Source: an uncultured Pirellula sp. (GTDB taxonomy: Bacteria; Planctomycetota; Planctomycetia; Pirellulales; Pirellulaceae). From it: a DNA stretch of 64,000 bases. Of this stretch, positions 18,254-25,751 are shown in pieces. Position 1 is the stretch's first letter. Every line of letters starts with the position of its first letter. Made by a program: the position numbers and the translations under genes. The notes beneath the pieces are model-generated. The model made no database searches. It worked only from the letters and a program-made list of their open reading frames with translations, and was not told the DNA's origin. Location of the stretch: assembly GCA_903892355.1 (NCBI GenBank), contig CAITIE010000059.1, forward strand, positions 59,258 to 123,257, in the 5' to 3' direction.

Positions 18254-19546
18254 ATGCGCTTGACAGCCGACCACCTTGCAACTCCAAACCGATGCGATTG
18301 CCAAAGCCAGCTCTGCGCGTTTTTGATTTGCTTGCATTTAATCATGAGTGGATTCGCATGGGGGCAACCATCGGTGCAACCATCGGTGCGATCATCGGTG
18401 CGATCATCGATCGCCTCATCGATACATCCCTGTCGAACGCCGCAGTCGATTGAGCTAGAAAGTCATCTGCAGAGTCCCTACCGAGGTTCCGGGGACACGC
18501 TTCCTATCCTCGATTGGTTGCGCGCGATTTCCGTGCAGTACGAAGTCTTGGTTTGGCTCGATAGGTCCATTCCATCCGATCAAATAATCGCGATTGCACC
18601 ACGAGACAATCGAACACTGTTGGCCGCTATCGACGAGGTGGCAGAACAACTGCATGCTGGCGTGGCGATCTATGATCATGTCATTGCGATCGTACCCAAG
18701 GAGAACTCGGTGAGCATCGAAGTCGCCTACTGGAAGCTATTCCAAACCAAGTCGATCCCGCTGGTTCGGCGTGCGGATGGTGTGGAATTCGGTTGGGAGG
18801 ATGGAACTCGATTCACCCAAGTTTGGGATTCCTTCCGCCAAAAATTCCCTAGACTTCTCGCCGATCCCGATCGTTGGAGCAGCGACGGCTTCCTCCTCAA
18901 GGATCGTCAGCGGAATACGGGGGAGGATGGGGCCGATGGACTCGAGGATATCTGGCGCGCGGCTCGGTTCCAAAACACTTCGCCCGCCGCGATCGCCCTC
19001 GCCCTGCTGAGCGGATTCGGTTGGAAGTTGCAAGCCGATGGGGGGGATTCCGAAGGGATTCGAATTGTTCCTCTGCGAATGGATTCCGCTTCGTCCGATG
19101 TGGAATGGGATTATCGGGAAGAAATTGAGAGAGTAGGTCGCGATCGATGGAAGGAATGGCGAGAGCGGTGGCCGAATATCGAGGTCTCGCGGCGGGGCGA
19201 GAGCAACCCAACCACATGGCGTATCGTCGCCCCTCCTCGCGCTCACTGGGAATTGGTCGCGTACCTAGCCCCAAAATGGGAACTGAAAAAACCGAAGACG
19301 GACGACCGTTCCTTGAAACGCTATACCGGTGCGTATCGAGGGGAACTGCAACGGATTCTTGAAGGGTTCGCGGCCCAAGCTTCGCTCCGCCTATCCCTAC
19401 CCGATCTCCCCCCCCAATTGGCCCGCAAAGAGATCGATATCTCTTTTGAACAAGCGTCCGCGGAAGAGATCATCGCCAAGCTATCGGAGGCATCGGGGAT
19501 CCGAATTCTCAGAAAAGACGACGAACTCGTCGTCGAGTTTCCGTAA
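18254..19546 (+). CDS. secreted protein with STN-like (secretin/TonB N-terminal) domain
   Basis: A 430-residue protein. The N-terminus has a hydrophobic helix (LCAFLICLHLIMSGFAWG) usable as a signal peptide, then a small Ser/Val/Arg repeat encoded by a 12-bp tandem duplication (18367-18420). Two STN-like modules are visible: about 80-140 (ILDWLRAISVQYEVLVWLD...) and the C-terminal 65 residues (LQRILEGFAAQASLRLSLP ... SAEEIIAKLSEASGIRIL). STN modules occur in secretins and TonB receptors; here there is no secretin or barrel, so it is a stand-alone periplasmic protein. It lies upstream of the response-regulator gene on the same strand. Confidence 0.75.
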   Translation: MRLTADHLATPNRCDCQSQLCAFLICLHLIMSGFAWGQPSVQPSVRSSVRSSIASSIHPCRTPQSIELESHLQSPYRGSGDTLPILDWLRAISVQYEVLVWLDRSIPSDQIIAIAPRDNRTLLAAIDEVAEQLHAGVAIYDHVIAIVPKENSVSIEVAYWKLFQTKSIPLVRRADGVEFGWEDGTRFTQVWDSFRQKFPRLLADPDRWSSDGFLLKDRQRNTGEDGADGLEDIWRAARFQNTSPAAIALALLSGFGWKLQADGGDSEGIRIVPLRMDSASSDVEWDYREEIERVGRDRWKEWRERWPNIEVSRRGESNPTTWRIVAPPRAHWELVAYLAPKWELKKPKTDDRSLKRYTGAYRGELQRILEGFAAQASLRLSLPDLPPQLARKEIDISFEQASAEEIIAKLSEASGIRILRKDDELVVEFP

Positions 19547-19810
19547 CCCCCACTTTGGAATCTTGTCCCTGAATACCCGTTTTCGGCCCCCAGAAAGTTA
19601 AAAAGGGCCATGGAAAATGGGGAAAAGCTAGCCTTCTCTGCGGGAATTCTTTGTTAAACTATCGGCTCTCCGAGACCGCCGGTTGAGTTCGCTCAAACCC
19701 AAAACCCTTTTGGGATTTTCGACCCGCCACACCATAAGCGTTTCGGCAGACCTTTTCCCGCCAGTATCTTTTTTGGACCGTGCCTTCGGGCAACTGTTTA
19801 GGTTGTAGTT

Positions 19811-20464
19811 ATGTCGCTACGCATCTGTTGCTTAGACGATAATCCTATGTGTGTGCAGGGCATTAGTCATGCATTGGGACAACATTCTCATGAATGTATC
19901 GGTGAGCTAGGAGATCTCTCGGAATTACCCCCTCTCCTGTCAAATCATTCATGCGATGCCATTATCTCTGAAGTGCGCGTCAAAGGTGTGGATGTCTTAG
20001 AGGTCTGGCATGACATCAGTCCCGTCTATCCGAGTGTGAATCTTATTCTTTACTGCTACAACGAGAATCCGACTCATGTAGCCCGGGCTTCGGCGAGCAA
20101 TGTCTGGGATGTTGTCTTCAAACGTCAATCCGTTTCAAAGCTTCTCACCACCTGCGACTCGCTCAAGCGAGGTGAGCGACCGAACGACTCGATGGTAATG
20201 AACGCGAAACGTTATCTCGCGAACCATGTATCGCCCGCTTACCCCCTTGAGACGCCGTTGACTCGGCGCGAGCAGCAGATCTTGGTCCATCTATCGCTGG
20301 GGCTGAGCAACCGGGAAATCAGCAACTCGCTGAAGATCAGTTTGGAGACGGTCAAAGAACATGTTCAAAACGTGCTTCGAAAAATCAAGGCCGCCGACCG
20401 AACGGCTGCGGCAGTGTGGGCGATTCGCAATGGGATCCCACCGCTAAAACTCGAAGCCAACTAA
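19811..20464 (+). CDS. NarL/FixJ-family regulator with degenerate receiver domain
   Basis: A 217-residue protein. Residues 1-120 form a receiver fold with the acidic pair Asp9-Asp10, but at the phospho-acceptor position the sequence is IISEVRVKG, giving Glu54 instead of Asp. A Lys in VVFKRQSV fits the conserved receiver lysine. Residues about 148-210 form a LuxR-type helix-turn-helix (TRREQQILVHLSLGLSNREI, LETVKEHVQNVLRKI). Glu can mimic phosphoaspartate, so the protein may be constitutively active or regulated otherwise. No histidine kinase is nearby. There is no obvious Shine-Dalgarno before the ATG. Confidence 0.88.
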   Translation: MSLRICCLDDNPMCVQGISHALGQHSHECIGELGDLSELPPLLSNHSCDAIISEVRVKGVDVLEVWHDISPVYPSVNLILYCYNENPTHVARASASNVWDVVFKRQSVSKLLTTCDSLKRGERPNDSMVMNAKRYLANHVSPAYPLETPLTRREQQILVHLSLGLSNREISNSLKISLETVKEHVQNVLRKIKAADRTAAAVWAIRNGIPPLKLEAN

Positions 20465-20633
20465 AAGTAGTTTTTGGTCGGAACTCAATGTCCGAAAGGC
20501 AAACTCTTCATTGCTGCAGGTCCGAGTTCTCGCTACTCTAAGGCAACGCGATGGCGCCGCGCGTATCGACCGGCTGCCCGCATGTCCTTGATTTTACATC
20601 CATTGGTTCCACCAGATTTTTAGGAGCAGTTTG

Positions 20634-21434
20634 ATGTCCTTGTCCCAAGACGAAATCCGCAGCCTTTGCACCAAGCCGGAATTGGCGCTCGTAGTCGCTA
20701 GCCAATCGCCAGCGTTGGAGAAGTTGTCGCTTGCCGAATTGAAGAAACATGCTTCCAACACTCGCAAGTTGACCGACAAGTGGCAAGGGTTGTCGCGATC
20801 GCAATCCCGAACGGAAAGCCGAAAATCAGGTTCGCCGGATCTCGATTCCCGTTCGCACGCCAAGCAAAGCCTGCTGAAGGAAACTTTGGCGAAGTTCGAA
20901 GCCCGTTTGAAGGTCATGGAATCGGTTCCTTCGGTGGCTCCAAACACGGCCAAGCCAACCGCGACGGTCCGTGCCAAGGCTGCTCGGGTCGTTCGCCAAA
21001 CGACCAAGAAAGATCTTCATCGCACCAAGCAATCGATCAACGCCGTTGCTGCTCCGGCTTCAAAAGTGGCCCCTGCTCCAAAGGCCGCTGCAACTACCGC
21101 TGCCAAGACCACCAAGAAGGCCAAGCCTAAGTCCGCCCCGGTGAAGAAGACGACCACTACCAAGGCTGCAGCGACCAAAGCGGCTCTCGTTAAAACCGCT
21201 GCCGCTCGAGCCGCGAAAAAAGGCCCTGCTGCTGCAGCAGCCGCATCGAAACCAGCACCCGCAAAAGCCGCATCGACCAAAGTCAAGTCGAGCACTGCAG
21301 CGCAGCGGACCCAAATCGCCGGCAAAGCCAAAGCGAACCGCGTTGCGATCTCGAATCGAACGTCGAACATCGCCGGCCACGTCTCGGGCAAAGGCAAACG
21401 CGTTCAGGCCAAACGAGATTCTAAAGGCCGATAG
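20634..21434 (+). CDS. Lys/Ala-rich histone H1-like protein
   Basis: A 266-residue protein. Start ATG 20634 is preceded by AGGAG at ideal distance; the TTG at 20631 is less likely. Residues 1-60 look like a small helical domain (LSQDEIRSLCTKPELALVV, LSLAELKKHASNTRKL). From about residue 100 the protein is dominated by Ala, Lys, Pro and Thr (AKTTKKAKPKSAPVKKTTTTK), like eukaryotic H1 tails and bacterial HupB/AlgP-type tails, and is highly basic. It probably binds and compacts DNA, which is inference from composition. Planctomycetes have condensed nucleoids, so a structural role is plausible. Confidence 0.75.
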   Translation: MSLSQDEIRSLCTKPELALVVASQSPALEKLSLAELKKHASNTRKLTDKWQGLSRSQSRTESRKSGSPDLDSRSHAKQSLLKETLAKFEARLKVMESVPSVAPNTAKPTATVRAKAARVVRQTTKKDLHRTKQSINAVAAPASKVAPAPKAAATTAAKTTKKAKPKSAPVKKTTTTKAAATKAALVKTAAARAAKKGPAAAAAASKPAPAKAASTKVKSSTAAQRTQIAGKAKANRVAISNRTSNIAGHVSGKGKRVQAKRDSKGR

Positions 21435-21467
21435 GCTGCTTGCCTGGTTGGATTGTGATCAAGAACC

Positions 21468-21495
21468 GCGGAGGAGTAGGAACACTCCTTCGCGC
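21468..21495. terminator. hairpin between convergent genes
   Basis: An 11-bp stem (CGCGGAGGAGT with ACTCCTTCGCG, one G-U pair) with a 6-nt loop lies between the stops of the convergent histone-like and nitrilase genes. No T-run follows on either strand, so function as an intrinsic terminator is uncertain. Confidence 0.4.
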
Positions 21496-21592
21496 CATGG
21501 GTAGCTTAACCGGCAGTCGCTGTTGACTCATCCATCATTCCGATCGACACCAGTAAAGGGCTAACCGCTAGCTAACAGCCAATCGCTAATAG

Positions 21593-22483
21593 CTACTCGA
21601 TCACCCGCTTTAGCTGGTGGGGTTCAACGATTTTGCCGTAATACTCTGGTCGTCGGTCGGCCCATCGGTCGATCACGTGCTCGCGAGGCACTCGAATGAG
21701 TCGCTTGTTCCTCGCTTTCGCCAAATTGATCGTCGCCTTGAGGATCGCTTCTTCCTCGTGCGGGGCGTCGGCGAGCGGATTGCCATTAGGGTCGCAAATG
21801 CGACTGCTTCCGATGAACCGAAATCCCCTTTCGGTACCAACCCGGTTCACACTCATGAAGTACACGTTGTTCTCGAGCGCCCGCGCGTTCGGTAGGTACT
21901 TGGCAAAGGTATCGGCTCCCGGCGGCCAATTGGTCGGTAGCAGCAACAGATCGGCTCCGTCGAGCGCTAAGCAGCGCGAGGATTCAGGGAACCCGCCGTC
22001 GTAGCAAATGTGAATCCCGAGTCGCATTCCATTTGCGTCCACCGCACGGTACTGATTTTCCCCTTGGGACACAAAGCGATCGATCCCCAAAAACGGAAGA
22101 TGAACCTTGCGATAATTCGCGACCACACCGTCCGGTCCCACCAATGGGCAGCTGTTGTAGACCTTGCCCTCGGGAGTCTTTTCCAGCATCCCAAAGGCGA
22201 CGAACATCGATTTCTCGCGACAAATTCTTGCGATCGCCTCGGTGGCTCTTCCGGCGAGAGGCTGCGCATGCGGGATCGCTTCTTCGAGACTTGCAAAGCA
22301 ATAGCCGGTCAGCATGCACTCTGGGAAGACGACCAAATCGGAGCCTTGGACGTCGGGATGCGCAAGCCACGTCAGCATCCGATCCAGATTTGCTCCCGTG
22401 TCGGCAAACGTGACATGGGTTTGTACCCCACAGATAGTTCGAAGCAACGATACTGGCGCTGCGTCGGTTGATGCGTCGTTCAT
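21593..22483 (-). CDS. nitrilase-superfamily carbon-nitrogen hydrolase
   Basis: About 296 residues from the ATG at 22483; a TTG at 22537 overlaps the pstB stop and is less likely. The catalytic triad is complete: Glu55 in VVFPECMLTGY, Lys126 in YRKVHLPFLG, Cys160 in IHICYDGGFPES, and the C-terminal half keeps LLLPTNWPP and NVYFMSVNRVG. These enzymes hydrolyse amides or nitriles, or act as N-carbamoyl hydrolases; the branch cannot be told here. It follows pstB by 46 bp on the same strand, so it may be co-transcribed with the phosphate-uptake genes. No link between an amidase and Pst is known to me. Confidence 0.9.
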   Translation of the reverse strand: MNDASTDAAPVSLLRTICGVQTHVTFADTGANLDRMLTWLAHPDVQGSDLVVFPECMLTGYCFASLEEAIPHAQPLAGRATEAIARICREKSMFVAFGMLEKTPEGKVYNSCPLVGPDGVVANYRKVHLPFLGIDRFVSQGENQYRAVDANGMRLGIHICYDGGFPESSRCLALDGADLLLLPTNWPPGADTFAKYLPNARALENNVYFMSVNRVGTERGFRFIGSSRICDPNGNPLADAPHEEEAILKATINLAKARNKRLIRVPREHVIDRWADRRPEYYGKIVEPHQLKRVIE

Positions 22484-22529
22484 GAGCAGTTCTTTCCCTG
22501 GATCGAGACAAAAATCCAATCCCTGGATT

Positions 22530-23354
22530 CTACCCAAAACGGCCCGTGATGTAGTCTTCGGTTTCTTTCAATTTTGGACGGGTAAAGATCGATGATGTAA
22601 CCCCGAGCTCCACCAACCGGCCGAGATACATAAAGGCCGTGTGATCGCTGATCCGGGAGGCTTGCTGCATGTTGTGGGTCACGATGAGGATCGAGTAATC
22701 CCCTTTGAGTTTCTCGATCAAATCCTCGATCTTGCTGGTCGCGATCGGGTCGAGGGCGGAGCACGGTTCGTCCAGCAGCAGCACCTCGGGATCGCTGGCG
22801 ATGGCTCGCGCGATGCATAGCCGTTGCTGTTGCCCCCCTGACAAACTCAACCCCGACTCGTGCAGTCGGTCTTTGACTTCGTCCCAAAGAGCGGCTCCAC
22901 GGAGCGAGTGCTCGCACACCTGCATCAACCGAGTTTTGTCCCGCTCGCCATCGATGCGAAGCGGATAGACGACGTTTTCAAAGATGCTCATCGGAAACGG
23001 GTTGGGCTTTTGAAACACCATACCCATCCGCTTTCTCAGTTGAATCACATCGACACCAGACGCAAAGATCGATTCGTTGCCCAGCAGCATGTCCCCTTCG
23101 ATGCTCACCGAGTCAATCAAATCATTCATCCGGTTGACGCTGCGGAGCAACGTCGATTTCCCGCATCCGCTCGGCCCAACAAGCGCAGTCACCATCCCGC
23201 GCGCGATCGGCATGCTGATGTTGTATAGGGCTTGCTTGCGGCCGTAATAAAGATTGAAGTCCTTGATCGTCAGGACCGCTTCGCGCGCGAGCACTTCATC
23301 GTGGTACACCGACTCAATCGGTTGGCCTTCGGCGATCGCTTTCAATCGGTTCAT
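22530..23354 (-). CDS. pstB: phosphate ABC transporter ATP-binding protein PstB
   Basis: A 274-residue protein from the ATG at 23354, the usual PstB length; a GTG at 23432 would add 26 residues and encode a duplicated 16-17-bp block (GGTCGGAGTATTG), so it is less convincing. Walker [10 protein letters not shown] at 60-68, the PstB-typical VNRMNDL and [15 protein letters not shown] after it, signature LSGGQQQR, Walker [14 protein letters not shown] and switch His in VTHNMQQA are all present. It powers phosphate import through PstC/PstA. Confidence 0.93.
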   Translation of the reverse strand: MNRLKAIAEGQPIESVYHDEVLAREAVLTIKDFNLYYGRKQALYNISMPIARGMVTALVGPSGCGKSTLLRSVNRMNDLIDSVSIEGDMLLGNESIFASGVDVIQLRKRMGMVFQKPNPFPMSIFENVVYPLRIDGERDKTRLMQVCEHSLRGAALWDEVKDRLHESGLSLSGGQQQRLCIARAIASDPEVLLLDEPCSALDPIATSKIEDLIEKLKGDYSILIVTHNMQQASRISDHTAFMYLGRLVELGVTSSIFTRPKLKETEDYITGRFG

Positions 23355-23453
23355 GACGAGGGGTTTACTTCGGGGAAGGTTTTCGGTCGGAGTATTGACA
23401 GGTCGGAGTATTGCCAAGCGAGGGTTCGTCACCCCAAAAGGGGACGTAGGACA

Positions 23454-25751
23454 CTAAAACTGACTGGTTTGAAATCGTTTGCGAAGGCTGGCTCGCAACC
23501 ATATCGCGGTCAAATTCAACAACGTGACTAACACCAGCAGCAATAGCGTCGCCGTGAATACCATCGGCTTGGCCGCTTCGCTATTTTGACTTTGAAACCC
23601 TAAGGAGTAAATCTGAAACCCAAGGTGCATGAAGGATCGGGAACCGTGCAGGAACGGAAAATCGAGATCCAATGGCAACTCGGTCGCCAGCGGAATCGCT
23701 CCGACCAGCATCATCGGTGCTACTTCTCCCGCCCCGCGAGCCATCGCCAAAATAAATCCTGTGATGATCCCAGGCCGAGCGTACGGCAAAACGATCCGCT
23801 GAATGGTTTGCCATTTGCCAGCCCCGCACGCGTAGGAACCCTCGCGAAGGGAATTGGGGACTGCCGCTAACGCTTCTTCCGTCGCAACGATGACCACCGG
23901 CAAGGTGAGCAGCGCCAGTGTGCATGCGGCCCATAATAGGCATCCTTTGCCAAAGGTCGGATTTGGCAGTTGAGCTTGATAGAACCCGCTAAAAAACGGG
24001 ATTTTGGCGAGCAGAATCACCATGCCGACCAACGTCGCGATCCATAGAAGTCCAGCGACGGCCCCCAGGATCGATCGCCCGGTTCCTTCGCGTCGATCGC
24101 GTGGACCGCTCAAGATCGAAACGCCGAACGCGACCAGACCGGTGACCGCCAATCCTGCAAATGCGGAGAACCAAACGGTGCTCGGCCAAGGTTCAAATCC
24201 CGCTTTAGCTGGCCCACCGTCGATGTAGCCCCCAATCGTGTAGCAGAAAAATGCCAATCCAAAGACACCATAAACGATGCTCGGCACCCCGGCGAGATTG
24301 TTGATGCTGATCCGGATCAAACTGAGCAACCATCCGCTCGATGCGTACTCGCGCATGTAAAGCGCCGCCAATACACCGAACGGCATCACTGCCAATGACA
24401 TGACCAAGGTCATGACGATCGTTCCCCAGATAGCTGGAAAGAATCCACCTTCTACGCCCGCTTCGCGAGGTTGGCCAAACAGGAACTCCAACCATCGGCT
24501 GGTATACACTCCGCATCGACCAAGCCAACTCAATTGGTTCGGCTGGATCAATCGGACGATGTCGGCGACCAATACGGGCTGTTCGCGCATGCCATAAACC
24601 GACGTCGATGCCCCGTTCTCTTGCACGGCCCAAAAATAAACTGGCGGTTTGCTGTCATGCTGCGCGGAGACCAACCATTGCTGAGGACCTAGCGAAACCG
24701 TTTTGAATATTTGATGGATCGCATCGCTCGAACCCATTGCATCCAAGATCGCTTGAGGCAGTGCGGCACCAGCTTTGTCCCCAATGGTTTTTTCGCTCCC
24801 CGCAGGAAACCATTGGTCTGGCGGGATGTCAGCAGTGCCGATGTTATCCATAACCGGGGTTTGCATCACCACCGATCGTCCGCGGCGTTCTTCTTCCAGT
24901 TTCGCTATCTGCTCGTTGATCGAGATCAGCTGAGGTTCCGAATCGAGGGTCTTGCGTATCAGCCCTACGATGGCCCGTGTCGCTGGCGTGGAAAGGCCTT
25001 GCAAGGCCGGAAGTTCTTCAATCGCAACCACCGATCCACTTGCGTTCCCAGCCATCGCTTCTGCAGTGGCTTGGTCGAGTGCTGCTTGCAACTCAACCTT
25101 CTCAGCGAGTTCGGCTCGGCGGACATCCAAACGCGCATTGGAAATCGCGCGATCGATGCGTTCCAGCTTGTGCTTCTCCGCCTCGATCTTGCGATTAAGC
25201 TGTTCCGCGTCGTGCATCGCTTTCTGAACGAGATCGGCAATGTTGGATTCGTTTGCCTCGGTCCATGAAAGAGACTTCGGAAAACCGTACAAGTTGCCCC
25301 ATTCCCGGCGCTCAAGCAACCAAATCGATTTGGGTTGGACTGGTTTGTCGGTCGAGAGTGCTACGGTTGGTAGAAAGGTGAAGTGCCGGTTTGTCAGTTC
25401 GAAATTACCGGTCCGAAGATACAGCCGCCTCGATCTGATTTCCGATGCACCATCGAGCAGTTTTTCGGCGCGCGATCGCGTGTTGGAATCCAAATCCTCC
25501 AGCGTTTGGCCACTCAAGACATACTCGTTGTTTCCCTGTAGTTCGCCACCGACCAACTCGTTGCCGAGTGTCGAGTACATCGAGTAAGGACGAGGCCACA
25601 GGGTGGAGAGGCCTTGGTAAAGGACCAATGCCAACAAACCTAGGATCATCGAGCATGCGATGGCGAACATCCCGCCGGTGAGCCAAATCATCGGCTCCCC
25701 TTGGGCTTTCAAGCTGCTCGTTTTGCGTCGTTCCGGGATAGCTCGCGTCAT
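23454..25751 (-). CDS. pstA: phosphate ABC transporter permease PstA with large periplasmic insert
   Basis: A 765-residue protein. The ATG at 25751 overlaps the pstC stop (ATGA), which decides the start. TM1 (about 22-46) is followed by about 400 residues predicted outside the membrane. These include a coiled-coil part (LVQKAMHDAEQLNRKIEAEKHKLERI region) and a C-terminal globular part resembling the DUF3333-type extension of proteobacterial PstA. The permease core follows (about 440-760), with the inner-membrane loop EEALAAVPNSLREGSYACGA contacting PstB. Typical PstA is about 290 residues, so more than half of this protein is extra. Confidence 0.9.
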   Translation of the reverse strand: MTRAIPERRKTSSLKAQGEPMIWLTGGMFAIACSMILGLLALVLYQGLSTLWPRPYSMYSTLGNELVGGELQGNNEYVLSGQTLEDLDSNTRSRAEKLLDGASEIRSRRLYLRTGNFELTNRHFTFLPTVALSTDKPVQPKSIWLLERREWGNLYGFPKSLSWTEANESNIADLVQKAMHDAEQLNRKIEAEKHKLERIDRAISNARLDVRRAELAEKVELQAALDQATAEAMAGNASGSVVAIEELPALQGLSTPATRAIVGLIRKTLDSEPQLISINEQIAKLEEERRGRSVVMQTPVMDNIGTADIPPDQWFPAGSEKTIGDKAGAALPQAILDAMGSSDAIHQIFKTVSLGPQQWLVSAQHDSKPPVYFWAVQENGASTSVYGMREQPVLVADIVRLIQPNQLSWLGRCGVYTSRWLEFLFGQPREAGVEGGFFPAIWGTIVMTLVMSLAVMPFGVLAALYMREYASSGWLLSLIRISINNLAGVPSIVYGVFGLAFFCYTIGGYIDGGPAKAGFEPWPSTVWFSAFAGLAVTGLVAFGVSILSGPRDRREGTGRSILGAVAGLLWIATLVGMVILLAKIPFFSGFYQAQLPNPTFGKGCLLWAACTLALLTLPVVIVATEEALAAVPNSLREGSYACGAGKWQTIQRIVLPYARPGIITGFILAMARGAGEVAPMMLVGAIPLATELPLDLDFPFLHGSRSFMHLGFQIYSLGFQSQNSEAAKPMVFTATLLLLVLVTLLNLTAIWLRASLRKRFQTSQF

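Noticed and set aside
17697..18263. 188-codon plus-strand frame opposite the HEAT/TPR gene
   Set aside because: The repeat-protein pattern is on the minus strand; this frame shows no domain and ends in the next gene.
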